The notes below the pieces were generated by a model, which was given only the letters and a program-made list of their open reading frames with translations, was not told where the DNA came from and did no database searches. A stretch of 64,000 nucleotides of DNA from Magicicada septendecula. Taxonomy: Eukaryota > Arthropoda > Insecta > Hemiptera > Cicadidae. Where the stretch lies: assembly GCA_034769895.1 (NCBI GenBank), contig CM068368.1, positions 687,905,877 to 687,969,876 on the forward strand, in the 5' to 3' direction. Every line of letters starts with the position of its first letter. Position 1 is the stretch's first letter. The position numbers and the translations under genes are program-made. This document shows positions 1 through 10,242 of the stretch, piece by piece.

Positions 1-1004
1 GTTATTCATTAACAATTGAGTGGTGATATTTCATATTACATTTAGTTATATTGATTGTTCAGTAAATTTTATGTTCACTAGGAGTCCTTTTTCCTTATTA
101 ATTTACTGACAAACGTTTGTTTAGGCATGGTCTAGACACATTTTTAGCATCTGTTTATGCCTCAATAATTGTTACTAGTTACATCTTGTATAATAAGGAA
201 GTTACTCATCCATATAAGGTTTCCTTTTTATAAGTATTCTTACTTACTAATATTACATCTGGGCTTGCTATACTAGTATTAATGCTAGTTTTGATACACA
301 TTGTGGCCATAGCTAATCTAGTCATAGGCTTTGTCATTTACTGGTCATGGTTCATTTACTTTCAGCCAAAATGCTGTTACTGATATTACATTATTTTTGT
401 CATTATTTAATTAGTTTTGTTAACACATGATTTTACATTTATGTCATTGGCTGGCTTGTTTGACAGCTTATTGTGAACTTGGCATGTCCATTAGTTAGAG
501 TCAGTCAGAGTATTTGTTGTAGTGTCATGCAGTGTATTCGTCACTGCTTCTTGGGATCCTTCCTCTTCTTTCTTCTTTGTTGGTACTTCTCTTCTTTGCT
601 ACATTCATTATAAATGATTCACTTTTATTATTTCAGTGCACTTATTTACCCTTCTGGTGAATGTCTAGGTTATGTAACATTTTGTTGTGTTACAATATTG
701 AAGTTAACGCACAATGGAAATGTCGCCAATATTTGATCACATAATTCATTAATAAAATAAGAATAGTAACACATGCAGCATGCAACTATTATTTAAAAAT
801 TTGATCTCACCTCAAATATTGTGAGCTGTTGTAGAGAGTTAAGCTGTAGAGCTGTGAGCTGTTTAAGGCTTTATTAATAAATATAACCACAAACTGTCGA
901 AAGTGTCCACAAAAATGTCTATGCTGTTTCCACAAAAAAAAGTAATATACTATATTTATATTATATTATTTTTATGATACCTACACTTAAAACAGACCAT
1001 TTAT
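1..1004. other. AT-rich stretch without recognised gene
   Basis: No open frame of note, no splice-bounded exon and no transposon end were recognised here. It may include the 3' noncoding part of the hAT element that begins just to the right on the minus strand, but no matching terminal repeat was found. Confidence 0.4.
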
Positions 1005-1764
1005 TTACATACAATTCGCCTTTCCTTTAAATTTACGAACATCTCTAGCATCAAAGTCCTTCATTTCTTTAACAAGTTACTTGTTGATAGATAACATCGC
1101 AAGGGCATTCAGTCTATCGTTTTTCATTGTATTCTCAAGAAAGTCTTTAGTCTTTTCAGAGTTGAAAAGCAGCGCTCAGGTTCGGCAGTTGTCATGGGGG
1201 TAGTTATGACAATATTCTGAAGTATGAACACTTCTTTTAAAACTGACGTAAGATTGTTTTCTTCTATAAAGTTAAGAAGTTTTATTGCGCCTTTAATATT
1301 ATAATCATCCCGTCTGTAAAATAGTTCCAGTTCACTCTGGAGTTTGTTCTTTGTAAGAAAGGTTAATGCCGAATCACTAGCTTGAATTTTTCTTCCGGAA
1401 AGTTTGTAGAAAAAAGTGGAAATAAGTCACTGGACATCAATGAAGTTGCTTCTAGGTGACCCGTGTAAGTAAATCTATCTTTTACGTAAGTTATAATGAT
1501 GTCACACACTTCTTTATTCCAGTGCTGCATCCAACATTATTGGATCACCATTGTCTCTGGGAGACAATAAAGTACATGAAAAACAGAACAAAGATTTCTG
1601 AACGTCGCAGCCGCCCAGATCCAGTCATTTTTTTGGTATGCATCTTTCGAAAGCAGTTCCCATCTGAAAACACGATTCCCACTTTTCTTATTTTCTGTTT
1701 GCATCATGCAGAATTCAGGAGTTGGCCTACCTAATGACTTTAGTTCAATTTTTTGATCTTGCAA
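1005..1764 (-). pseudogene. hAT-family (ZMYM1-like) transposase C-terminal remnant
   Basis: Read on the minus strand, the region gives successive pieces of a hAT transposase of the type often annotated as zinc finger MYM-type protein 1-like. The first piece (1537-1764) contains CMMQTENKKSGNRVFRWELL. Beyond it comes a DRFTYTGHLEA-like segment and then the hAT C-terminal dimerisation domain, recognisable from TTAEPERCFSTLKR and DRLNALAMLSI. The frame is interrupted by shifts and by a stop straight after the LSINK motif, and it ends at a TAA at 1005-1007. The N-terminal zinc-finger and catalytic parts are not seen, so this is a broken, immobile copy. Family assignment is from motif recognition. 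Confidence 0.75.
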
Positions 1765-2295
1765 AAGTTATTGCTTTAAGCGCCTGCACTGAATTATCCA
1801 TGTTGGATTAAATGTTAAAACAAAACCTCATAATTCGACACTACAATATTTCCCTAAATTATTCGTGAAGCTATTTAAAAAAAATGCACAAACGCAAAAC
1901 CTAAACCTAAACAAATGCCCGCACTGAATTAACCACGCCAGAGAAACTATAAACACTAAAAAGAGCAAATCTCATATTATTATCAATAGTCTGCGATTAG
2001 TTGTAGGCTACTGAGTGAATTACGCCACGTTCTGCTATAAACGTGGCACGGGAGCTGGCGCGCCAAGCGACAGGGTAAACGCCGTATTTAAGTTTACAAC
2101 TTCATTGACTTTGGATAGAGTGGGACTGAGAAATGGGCGTGATTGTCAGAGTGCTGTAATGTATGCTGTTCCGAAGACATTTCTGCTATTACCTAATACA
2201 AAAATATTTTCTTGTCCGAAGTATTAAAGAAATAGGCCTATGTAATGACCTTCCACAAGTAGTGATAATGGGTTGTTTAATGATTTGATTTAAAC
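1765..2295. other. Noncoding, probably internal to decayed hAT element
   Basis: Nothing with coding signal. A CpG-richer patch near 2020-2085 contains an inverted repeat (GCCACGT / ACGTGGC, about 2024-2046) and the palindrome TGGCGCGCCA. It lies between the hAT transposase remnant and the candidate hAT end, where the element's own promoter would be, but that role is inferred only. Confidence 0.3.
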
Positions 2296-2340
2296 TGGGG
2301 GGGGCGCCTTAGCGCCCTAAGAACAAACCGCCTCTGCCCC
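2296..2340 (-). repeat. Candidate hAT terminal inverted repeat
   Basis: On the minus strand this begins CAGAGGCGG (2336 down to 2328) and continues into a GC-rich inverted repeat (GGGCGC / GCGCCC), in an otherwise AT-rich region. The CAGxGGCGG start followed by GGGGCGC is typical of hAT elements of the ZMYM1-like group, and the orientation agrees with the transposase remnant to the left. The partner repeat was not found on the left side. Confidence 0.4.
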
Positions 2341-2676
2341 ACACTCAACACTATCAAAGTATTAAAAATTATAATGTATAACAATGATTCTGCTGTCACT
2401 TCATTTGGTATAAATGAAAATTGGTGCTTCACAATGAATTTTCTGAACTGTGCTCTGATTTCAAAAAGCATGGGAACTGCTGTGCTGGATCATAATTTAT
2501 GTTCCTGGCAAATGTATGCTCCTGTACAGTTTTTATTATTACACAAGCCAAATTTATGGTTTGACAACAAAGTTTTTCCTCTAATAATAATTTTAACTTT
2601 CAGAAGAAACTCTCACAAGACCTTCAACAAAACAGCCTCAAGACTAATAGGTCTGTATGATTTAATATCAGTTAAG
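2341..2676. other. Flanking DNA left of element A
   Basis: AT-rich. A 103-codon forward frame spans 2374-2685 but has no recognisable motifs and runs into the LTR, so it is not taken as a gene. Confidence 0.35.
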
Positions 2677-2680
2677 AATG
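2677..2680. repeat. 4-bp target-site duplication AATG, left (element A)
   Basis: AATG stands directly before the 5' LTR and again at 8343-8346 directly after the 3' LTR. Confidence 0.65.
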
Positions 2681-3754
2681 TGTAACGGTACAGAATTGTA
2701 CGCAGCCCTAGTTTTAATTTTATATCAATTCAATCAATCTTTAAAATTGTTAACTTTCACCTGTGGGGAGCCCTATTAACCAGCAATGCACATTGTTAGC
2801 CTAAACAATTGCCCAGACGTATTGCGTAACCGCCCCAGCAGTAGGCTTTTTGTGAAACACAGTCTGCAGTTTGCCATCAGAGAGTGAACAGTAGTAAGCA
2901 GCATCAGACAGTAAAAAGTTTGGGATTTAAAACTAAACGGTGGCCTCGGGTGCAATATAGGCCGTAAAATTAATTCGGCCTATATTTTAAAAATAATAAA
3001 TATGAAAAGTGCATAAACAATAACGCGCGGCCAGCCCACAACATCCAAGGGCAAGTAAAGTTACGTCGGCCGACTTTTTCATATTAATAATGTGGAACCA
3101 GTGAACCACTTAACTTAATGTGAATTAAAACAAAAGAAACAGTGAAACTAGTACAAAAGGCGTGTGAGATGGGCCGAAAATAGTATTGGTCGATTCAGTA
3201 CAATAACGGTACAAATGTGAAGTGCGGAGTGATGGAGTAAACGTTATTTTCCACGCGCGATGGTGTAAACAACTAGAACTTCGCAGGACTTGGTTAAGTA
3301 CCAATAAACCCTTAATTAAAAATATTTCAAGTAAAATATTCAATTACTATCTACTAAAAGTTTAATGAGCTCTAATTTAATTAGAAAACGTATTGGTTCA
3401 TATGGCATAATTTGTAAGAGGTTAGAGTTAAAAGGTTTTCCAACCAGTGTGATTATATAATATTATATTATTAGTTATTGATTCCATGTATCATTTATCA
3501 TCCAAGTAAACTAAAATGAAATAATTAACTTGTTCAATAAATTAGAAGCATTTGTTTTCACATAAATGGTGTATGTATATGTATACCGTTCATTCCAAAT
3601 AATCCTTTCTGTAGCTGTTTTCGTCTGAACGACCTTGGACCCGAAATTCGAAGGTAAGAGTAAGATTATAGTATTCCAATCAATTAATATTGTTTCATTG
3701 GCCCCGAACTAGGGACCCGAGTATTATATATTTGCCGTAATTAATATTGTTTCA
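2681..3754 (+). repeat. Element A 5' LTR
   Basis: Starts TGTAACGGTA and ends ATTGTTTCA. The same sequence recurs at 7271-8342. AATAAA near 3535 is a possible polyadenylation signal. A splice donor (GAAG|GTAAGA, GT at 3654) lies in U5. The last 60 bases contain a primer-site-like sequence (TTGGCCCCGAACTAGGGAC) in a context that is repeated immediately after the LTR, as if an older primer site had been absorbed into the LTR. Confidence 0.85.
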
Positions 3755-3755
3755 T

Positions 3756-3774
3756 TGGCTCCCGTAACAGTGAC
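3756..3774 (+). promoter_or_regulatory. Primer-binding site of element A
   Basis: TGGCTCCCGTAACAGTGAC follows the LTR end after one spacer base, the same spacing as in elements B and C. It starts with the TGG expected for pairing to a tRNA CCA end. The tRNA was not identified. Confidence 0.6.
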
Positions 3775-3900
3775 ACGAGTATAGGGTTTATAACCTATAT
3801 TCGCCAGACCTAATTAAGCTGCAGAACAGGTTATTTGGAAGTGAGGGCGATTATTGTGTAGTTTGCTAAGCATACATTTATAAGTATACATTTACTCAAA

Positions 3901-5163
3901 ATGGAGAGTAATAGTGATAAAGTCAACAACGTTGACCTGATCAGTACAAGTACAGACAATCAAGTAAATACAATAATAACCGAAACGCTAATAAATGAAA
4001 TAAGCCTAACAGAATCAGTGACAATGGAAGGCGCTAAGATTCATTCAACGCCTATCCAAAACAAGCAAAATGACAATAACGAGATAGTGAATATGATACA
4101 AGTAATGTTAGAAAAACAAAGTATGATGTTAAGCAATAATTTTAATAGTCGCTTTGACATGAGTGATACCAAGTTCAATGAACAAAATAAGAAATTGGAT
4201 GCCTTAAATAATCGCTTAGACAATAATGAGAAAAAATTTGAGATTAAATTCGACGTAATGAGTATCGATATAAACAAACGTTTTGACACTAATGATGCAA
4301 AGTTTGACGTATTAACTAATTCATTGTGTAGTATTGATGAACGAATTAATGAAATACGTAATGAAACAAAAAGAGAAACAGATGAGTTAAGAGAGTGTGT
4401 GTGTGTGGTAGACAATAAATGTGAAAATATAGTATCAAAAAGTGATACAGCAAATAGTAGTAGTGATATTGAGAATAAAAAGGTAGTTGATTATAATGAA
4501 AGGGAATATAGAGGTAGTTTAAATGAAGAGAGTGTACAGAGGGTAGAATTTTCCCGTGATGTGGTTGTGGGTGAAGAAAATGCTTCACTAGTATTGTTGG
4601 AGGACAAAGGTTCCTCCGTAGTTTTTGGAAAAGACAAAAGGTCTTTAAATTATTTTTGTGTACCTGGTAAAGCCAGATGTTGTAATAATGTTGTGTTGCC
4701 CTCTGTATGGAATGAGAAGGTGAGATGTTGTGATAAATATTGGGATGAGAGAATCAGAGAGAGAGAAATAGAAATATATAAGGTGAAGAGAGATTATGAA
4801 GAGTTAACACAGAGTTTAAATAGTGAGAGAACTGGTAGAATTAAAAACATACCTTGTGTGATAAATAATGTGTATATTGATGACAAATATTTGCCTGTTA
4901 ATGAACCTATAGTAACAGAATATGGTAATAATGATGTAATGGTAATAACAAAAAACACTGACGGAGACTTTATACAAAATACTGATGTCGACTTGATTTA
5001 TGATAAGATAATTTTGGGGGGTAACCCTATAGATTATTGTTTTGGTACAATGGAAAAAATAAGTTCTTGTGGGTATGAAACAAAAAATAACCATATGTTG
5101 TATATCAATAAAATTGAAAATTGTTATGTGGAACCCAGACTAAATTTTGACGATGGAGGCTGA
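3901..5163 (+). CDS. Element A gag-position protein (420 aa)
   Basis: This is the only substantial ORF of element A, starting about 150 bases after the primer site. Residues about 60-160 are a charged helical region with repeated RFD..D.KF and NNRLD-type units, predicted to be a coiled coil. A second helical stretch, REREIEIYKVKRDYEEL, lies near residue 287 and is shared with the family C protein. The C-terminal part has NTDGD, DVD, GGNPIDY and a final DDGG, again shared with C. No CCHC zinc knuckle, protease motif or obvious capsid major homology region is visible, so the name gag rests on position alone. The stop overlaps the start of a remnant second ORF. Composition is rich in Asn, Ser, Asp and Glu. 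Confidence 0.75.
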   Translation: MESNSDKVNNVDLISTSTDNQVNTIITETLINEISLTESVTMEGAKIHSTPIQNKQNDNNEIVNMIQVMLEKQSMMLSNNFNSRFDMSDTKFNEQNKKLDALNNRLDNNEKKFEIKFDVMSIDINKRFDTNDAKFDVLTNSLCSIDERINEIRNETKRETDELRECVCVVDNKCENIVSKSDTANSSSDIENKKVVDYNEREYRGSLNEESVQRVEFSRDVVVGEENASLVLLEDKGSSVVFGKDKRSLNYFCVPGKARCCNNVVLPSVWNEKVRCCDKYWDERIREREIEIYKVKRDYEELTQSLNSERTGRIKNIPCVINNVYIDDKYLPVNEPIVTEYGNNDVMVITKNTDGDFIQNTDVDLIYDKIILGGNPIDYCFGTMEKISSCGYETKNNHMLYINKIENCYVEPRLNFDDGG

Positions 5164-5230
5164 AATTCATAAACGGACAATTTTAAACATGTTAATATAT
5201 GGTAATGACCTAGCTGATTTTGGACAATGA
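5153..5230 (+). pseudogene. ORF2 (pol?) start remnant of element A
   Basis: An ATG inside the gag stop context (GATGGAGGCTGA) opens a 25-codon frame beginning MEAEIHK and containing YGNDLAD. The overlapping ATG is conserved in families B and C, and a displaced GNDLAD-like sequence follows it in C. The position is where pol begins in many gag-pol elements. No pol domain follows. Function is inferred from position only. Confidence 0.4.
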
Positions 5231-6184
5231 AGTGTGATATAACTGAAATAAGATTTGTAAATATATTATAGTGAAATCAATTGTGTGTGTACTGTAAAAT
5301 GTTTCATGTAACCATGTGTGTACTGATTGATTTTAATAATAATAATTTATAGGAGGTATTAATGAATTCCATTCTGAATTATGTTTGTATTATGCTAAAC
5401 CAAACCATGAGTAACTAAAACCAAGTAGTAAAATGTTATTAAAGTAATTGTGGTAAATTAAAATATATCTTATCTGAATTGGAATAAAAAATTTAAGAGA
5501 TAAATATGTTAATTAAAAGATTTATAAAAATTGAAAAGTGCAGTACAGCTGTTAGAGGTGAGGTAAGCAGAATGTTTAGACTGAAGGAGTGTTTATAACA
5601 CCAGTCTGGCAGACGACTGTTTATGTAAACAGGTGTGTTGTATGTTTTGACTAATGTTTACAGCCAGAGGTGTTGAAGCTGAGTTGACAATAACAAAAAT
5701 GTTGTAGTCTGCTGAATCATTGCCAGTAGCAAAATTCTATTATGAAATAAAAAGCAATGCCAGGTGTGAAGAAATGAAGGTAAATTTTTTTGAATGATGT
5801 AAGGAAATGACTTAATGTTTTGATTGTGAGACAGTTAATATTTGTGTGATAGGATGTTGTTAATGCAAAATCATTTTGATCAAATGTAATTAATTTTGAA
5901 ACTGTTAATTAAATAAAAAGTAAATTAATATTGTAATTAAATTAATTGAGAAGATGATTTTTAATAAAGTTAAATTTATTTTGGACTAAATTTCAAAGGT
6001 AACGGTGGATTAAATAGCGATTGATGAAAACAATGATTAAAATATTTATTTAAAAGAAAAAACTGAAAGAATGTTCAAGCTGAGATAGTGTTTGGAAAAT
6101 AAGATGTGTATATTACTGTTCATATAAATTTCATTAATGTCAATTTATATTTTATGTTTAACTGTAGATTCCCCACCTAAGTGT
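5231..6184 (+). other. Element A 3' noncoding region, AT-rich part
   Basis: No frame longer than about 60 codons is supported. The text is weakly similar in composition to the same part of B and C. Nothing functional recognised. Confidence 0.4.
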
Positions 6185-6210
6185 GGTCATGACCTCACCG
6201 GATCATGACC
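6185..6210 (+). ncRNA. Hairpin I of element A
   Basis: GGTCATGA (6185-6192) pairs perfectly with TCATGACC (6203-6210) around a 10-base loop beginning CCTCACCG. Families B and C have a hairpin at the same place with different arms and a related loop (CCTTACC, CCTCACCG). Confidence 0.55.
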
Positions 6211-6309
6211 GTGAAAGTAGTTAATTGTGGCAAATCATAAATTTTACTTGATATAACCGGCTTGTGGTTTGTTTTATTTTGTCAACCCGGTGGTTTGTTA
6301 GACTTAGTA

Positions 6310-6329
6310 GGGGGGTTATTTTTTGGGGG
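6310..6329 (+). promoter_or_regulatory. Internal purine tract of element A
   Basis: Two G-runs (GGGGGG at 6310-6315 and GGGGG at 6325-6329, then AATC) sit between the hairpin I area and hairpin IV. B (16254-16271) and C (35651-35669) have the same pair at the same relative place. A second polypurine primer site is possible but unproven. Confidence 0.3.
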
Positions 6330-6444
6330 AATCTACCTAATTTTGGAACAGGGCTATTTTCACCCAGATAGGGGTGGTAGTCCATTAGGGGTGTATAAAT
6401 AGAAAATAGTAGGTGTAATACCGAATTTTATTGTAACGCCGAAG

Positions 6445-6528
6445 CAAGGATGGGGGTGGAATAAAAGAAAAAAATGTCCACCCCTTCCGCATCAGTCCTT
6501 GTGAAAGCAACTAGACACTACAGTCTAG
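6445..6528 (+). ncRNA. Hairpin IV/IVb of element A
   Basis: The outer stem is CAAGGA (6445-6450) with TCCTTG (6496-6501). Inside it, GGGGTGGA (6453-6460) pairs with TCCACCCC (6477-6484). A second small hairpin follows: CTAGAC (6511-6516), six-base loop ACTACA, GTCTAG (6523-6528). The segment just upstream (TAACGCCGAAGCAAGGA) and the one between the hairpins (CTTGTGAAAGCAACTAGAC) are strongly conserved in B, C and D. Arms differ between families in matched pairs. Confidence 0.65.
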
Positions 6529-7221
6529 GGGGGGTAATAGTGAGTGTGGATGGGCGGTGACACAGTTACAGGTCACGAGGGAGATGTGGTTTACGGCGAG
6601 GATGAGGCTGAAAAAGGCCAAGAAGCCTCGCGCAGAACACATTAATATGTAACGGGTATCAGGGGTTAAGGGATTAAAAGGGGGGTAAAAAAAAAAAAAA
6701 AAAAATTTGTTTATTCTATATAAATATGAGTAGGCAAATAAGGACATAATTTGTATTTTAGGTACGATTACTGTGAGTTAATGTAATCCTGTGATGTGTC
6801 ATTTTGGCTGGGCAATATTGTACGGGGAATATTATTCAATTTAACTGGAATTTAGGTGTACCATTGTAAACATATATTGTTTTATTAACACTATATTCTA
6901 GGGTTAAGGGATATTCTATAATATAAAATGAGCCAGTACGTTGTCAATGAACCAGTACGGCTAAGAGGAAACAAATCAGTCGTGGGATATGGAGTGATGG
7001 AAGGCCGCTTGTCGATTTTTTAATTGAATGTTTCAAAGTCAGGCGATACTGGGGCGGGCATCTGTCAGAGCTTATGGTGGTGGGATCTCGAATAGAGAAG
7101 TCCCGTAAGATCGGATGGGTGCTGCCGCAGTCGCCAGACTAGGGGGGTAAGAACCCACAATTTTAGTAGAGTGTTCAGGGGGTTGCGGCGCCATATCCTC
7201 ACTGATCCTCTCAGTTTTAGG
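6529..7221 (+). other. Element A 3' noncoding, distal part
   Basis: Contains a G-run right after hairpin IVb, an A-rich tract near 6689-6705, and around 6950-7145 the counterpart of the GC-rich exon-like island of B, C and D. In A that island is shortened; only the centre (GTGGTGGGATCTCGAATAGA) is clearly alike. No supported gene. Confidence 0.4.
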
Positions 7222-7261
7222 CAATAAGAGTTTGAACGCTTCGGCTTTCAACCTCTTATTG
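7222..7261 (+). ncRNA. Hairpin V (UUCG loop) of element A
   Basis: CAATAAGAG (7222-7230) pairs with CTCTTATTG (7253-7261), TTGA with TCAA inside, capped by GC-TTCG-GC. It ends at the G-run that forms the polypurine tract. B, C and D have the same hairpin with CAATGAGA / TCTCATTG arms, so one base pair changed from G-C to A-T on both sides. Confidence 0.75.
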
Positions 7262-7270
7262 GGGGGGTAT
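7261..7270 (+). promoter_or_regulatory. Polypurine tract of element A
   Basis: GGGGGGGTAT directly precedes TGTAACGG of the 3' LTR. B and C have GAGGGGGTAT here. It overlaps the last base of hairpin V. Confidence 0.6.
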
Positions 7271-8342
7271 TGTAACGGTACAGAATTGTACGCAGCCCTA
7301 GTTTTAATTTTATATCAATTCAATCAATCTTTAAAATTGTTAACTTTCACCTGTGGGGAGCCCTAGTAACCAGCAATGCACATTGTTAGCCTAAACAATT
7401 GCCCAGACGTATTGCGTAACCGCCCCAGCAGCAGGCTTTTTGTGAAACACAGTCTGCAGTTTGCCATCAGAGAGTGAACAGTAGTAAGCAGCATCAGACA
7501 GTAAAAAGTTTGGGATTTAAAACTAAACGGTGGCCTCGGGTGCAATATAGGCCGTAAAATTAATTCGGCCTATATTTTAAAAATAATAAATATGAAAAGT
7601 GCATAAACAATAACGTGCGGCCAGCCCACAACATCCAAGGGCAAGTAAAGTTACGTCGGCCGACTTTTTCATATTAATAATGTGGAACCAGTGAACCACT
7701 TAACTTAATGTGAATTAAAACAAAAGAAACAGTGAAACTAGTACAAAAGGCGTGTGAGATGGGCCGAAAATAGTATCGGTCGATTCAGTACAATAACGGT
7801 ACAAATGTGAAGTGCGGAGTGATGGAGTAAACGTTATTTTCCACGGGTGATGGTGTATACAACTAGAACTTCGCAGGACTTGGTTAAGTACCAGTAAACC
7901 CTTAATTAAAAATTTCAAGTAAAATATTCAATTACTATCTACTAAAAGTTTAATGAGCTCTAATTTAATTAGAAAACGTATTGGTTCATATGGCATAATT
8001 TGTAAGAGGTTAGAGTTAAAAGGTTTTCCAACCAGTGTGATTTTATAATATTATATTATTAGTTATTGATTCCATGTATCATTTATCATCCAAGTAAACT
8101 AAAATGAAATAATTAACTTGTTCAATAAATTAGAAGCATTTGTTTTCACATAAATGGTGTATGTATATGTATACCGTTCATTCCAAATAATCCTTTCTGT
8201 AGCTGTTTTCGTCTGAACGACCTTGGACCCGAAATTCGAAGGTAAGAGTAAGATTATAGTATTCCAATTAATTAATATTGTTTCATTGGCCCCGAACTAG
8301 GGACCCGAGTATTATATATTTGCCGTAATTAATATTGTTTCT
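7271..8342 (+). repeat. Element A 3' LTR
   Basis: Copy of 2681-3754 with about a dozen differences and a few small length changes. It ends GTTTCT where the 5' copy has GTTTCA, and is followed by AATG, the repeat of the left flank. Confidence 0.85.
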
Positions 8343-9039
8343 AATGTAGCTTGGTTTTTGAATAAGAATTATCTGAGCTATTTTCCACAGGGGAAAGCAT
8401 GCATTAAAGACCATAGCTATTAAACTAATAGTCCCTGATGGAAGTTCCTGTGAGACTCTACTTGTAAGCGTATGATATCACAAAATTCCAACAGATAAAA
8501 TATTTTGTTCACGTCAGAAGATCAGTACTTTGGTTCTCCAGTAACAAAACAGCTGTTGGAAAAATATTAACAAACTAATTTAATTTCTGGAAGTTATAAA
8601 AACCAAAACTATGAAATTTAACATAAAAAGCATATAGTCTTAAAGATATCATATTAACAAGTGAAACTTCCTAAGCAAAATATGATAGGAGACAATAATA
8701 GTAGCTGTACTCATGATTACTATACTGTGACATTAAATTTAAAATAAACTGGGAGACAATTCTAGAAAAAAAAATAAAAATAATTTGAGAAGATTTATGA
8801 ATTAGCTAAGGCTGTCCTTTCCTGTGCATTTCTCAGTTTCCAGTGATTGACACATACTCCAGTTAAATTTTTAAGCTCAATTCTTATGACACATTTTATC
8901 AAAAATTTTAATATATAAACAAAAAAACAACTTATTTGTCTTGTTTAACAGGACGTTTTATTTTGTGAGTGTGGAATACAATAGCCCATTCTCTTTGTTC
9001 AGCTGGGTTTACCTAACGTGCATGGAGGGTTCAAGTTAC
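8343..9039. other. Host flank between elements A and B
   Basis: Non-coding, AT-rich. The part from about 8800 to 9039, together with 19467-19550 on the far side of element B, is visibly similar to 21260-21560: both have TTAGCTAAGG, CAGTTTCCA, ACACATACTC, TTTTGTGAGT and GATA(T/C)GGGTG in the same order. It is therefore one copy of a local duplication, split by element B. It lies beyond the 3' end of the minus-strand host gene. Confidence 0.45.
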
Positions 9040-9043
9040 GGGT
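9040..9043. repeat. 4-bp target-site duplication GGGT, left (element B)
   Basis: GGGT immediately before the 5' LTR and again at 19463-19466 immediately after the 3' LTR. Confidence 0.85.
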
Positions 9044-9314
9044 TGTAACGGGACATTTTGGCCTACTTGGGGTAATAAAGAAATTTGTATTTTTCAATAA
9101 AAGCAAATAACATTTTTTATGATAATTGGGACAAAACGTAAACAGAAAGGTAAAATTCATTGGTAGCGAAAGTGGCAGCAGTGATTGAAAATATTGTTCG
9201 AGAATTTATCTAACGCAGAAAACAACCAGCAGAATTGCGCCAAGGTCAACCAATGACCTACAAAAACTGTAAACAAGTGATGTAACAGCATCATGCGATG
9301 TTATGTCAGCGCCT

Positions 9315-9321
9315 TATATAA
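9315..9321 (+). promoter_or_regulatory. TATA box of element B 5' LTR
   Basis: TATATAA in a GC-mixed context, repeated at 18556-18562 in the 3' LTR. Family C has a degenerate version (TTTACATAA) at the same place. Confidence 0.6.
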
Positions 9322-10110
9322 TGCTGGAATGTGGGTGTAGCAGCGCTAGCAGTTTTCGTTGCACTGACAGAACAAAGGCAGTCGGCAAAAAACAACCAAC
9401 ATCTACGGACGCATATAACCGTCGCGTCCGCCGGCTGGCCGGTTTAGGCAAAGTTTTAATCGCCCGCACCTAAAATGTGAATACCGCAAAACAACAAAAT
9501 GTGAATAACAGTTTTCTTTTTATTTTCAATGTGAAGTAAAATCGAAATTTATGCGTGAATAATGTAAATGAACAGTTTTCTTGATACAATGACAGTTTCG
9601 GAGATGTAAAACAAATTATTCATTAACGTAAAATGTGCGCGTATAGCCAAGTGACGTCTTCTGGACTAAAAATGAACAGATAAGTAACCTACAAGAATAA
9701 AATAAAACAAAATGTTCAAAATTTTGGTTTAAATATTGAAAAACTTTAAAACATTTTAAAAAATTATGAGCTCTTAAAATCTGGGGATAGATATGTGTGT
9801 GTGTGTGAAAGCGCTGGTTTTCGTTATATATTATAGTTATAGAGAATAATTTGTATTTCTGTTATATCTTAATTTGACAACTACTTAAACAATTGATCAT
9901 TTTATGAATACTTATTTTGAATATTACGGAAGTTAAAATGTATGAGGGAGAAAGGAAATCTTGTATTTTGACCTAAATAATTATAACTAAATGGTGTTTT
10001 CTTTTAGAATTTAATAAAGCAACATTGAGTTGAATATGTAAATGGGAATTAGCAGTTATTTCAAACAACCATATTGTTTTCAACACATCCAATTAGAGAT
10101 CCTGAAAATG

Positions 10111-10151
10111 GTGAGTATAAAGTTTGAGTTGGTACTAGACAACATGGCGGC
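10111..10151 (+). promoter_or_regulatory. U5 splice donor plus YY1-like motif (element B)
   Basis: GAAAATG|GTGAGT is a good splice donor upstream of the primer site. AACATGGCGGC starts 30 bases after the donor GT. The same pair at about 30-33 bases spacing occurs in C (33052 and 33085) and D (minus strand, 29593 and 29562). Confidence 0.5.
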
Positions 10152-10224
10152 TGCATCAGCCGAAAGTGTAGTTGTAAACAAAGTGTATTGATAAATTAAT
10201 TAAAGGGTAAATTTAAGTTAACAA

Positions 10225-10242
10225 TGGCGCCCGACCAGCTGG
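10225..10242 (+). promoter_or_regulatory. Primer-binding site of element B
   Basis: TGGCGCCCGACCAGCTGG lies one base after the LTR. The first ten bases equal the tRNA-Lys3-type site of family C; the rest has diverged. Confidence 0.6.

Larger units (their letters stand above)
2681..8342 (+). mobile_element. Element A: complete gag-only LTR retroelement
   Basis: This is a 5.66 kb element with two near-identical LTRs (2681-3754 and 7271-8342), a primer-binding site after the 5' LTR, one 420-codon ORF (3901-5163), a 2.1 kb noncoding 3' region with several hairpins, a G-run before the 3' LTR and AATG on both sides. The LTRs differ at roughly a dozen positions by eye, so the insertion is fairly recent but not new. 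No protease, reverse transcriptase, RNase H or integrase frame is present and there is no room for one. It is therefore non-autonomous. Superfamily cannot be fixed without pol; the 4-bp duplication and TG...CA ends fit Gypsy-like or retrovirus-like elements. Confidence 0.85.
9044..10223 (+). repeat. Element B 5' LTR
   Basis: Starts TGTAACGGGACATTTTGG and ends AAGTTAACA. A TATA box (TATATAA, 9315-9321) is followed about 30-45 bases on by the likely transcription start. AATAAA at 10013-10018 would end the R region. The splice donor ATG|GTGAGT (GT at 10111) and the motif AACATGGCGGC (10141-10151), which fits the YY1/Pho type AAnATGGCGGC, lie in U5. Confidence 0.88.

Noticed and set aside
3125..3343. 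Minus-strand 60-72 codon frames in element A LTRs (also 7715-7918)
   Set aside because: Present only because the two LTRs are copies. No motif, and they lie across the LTR's control region.
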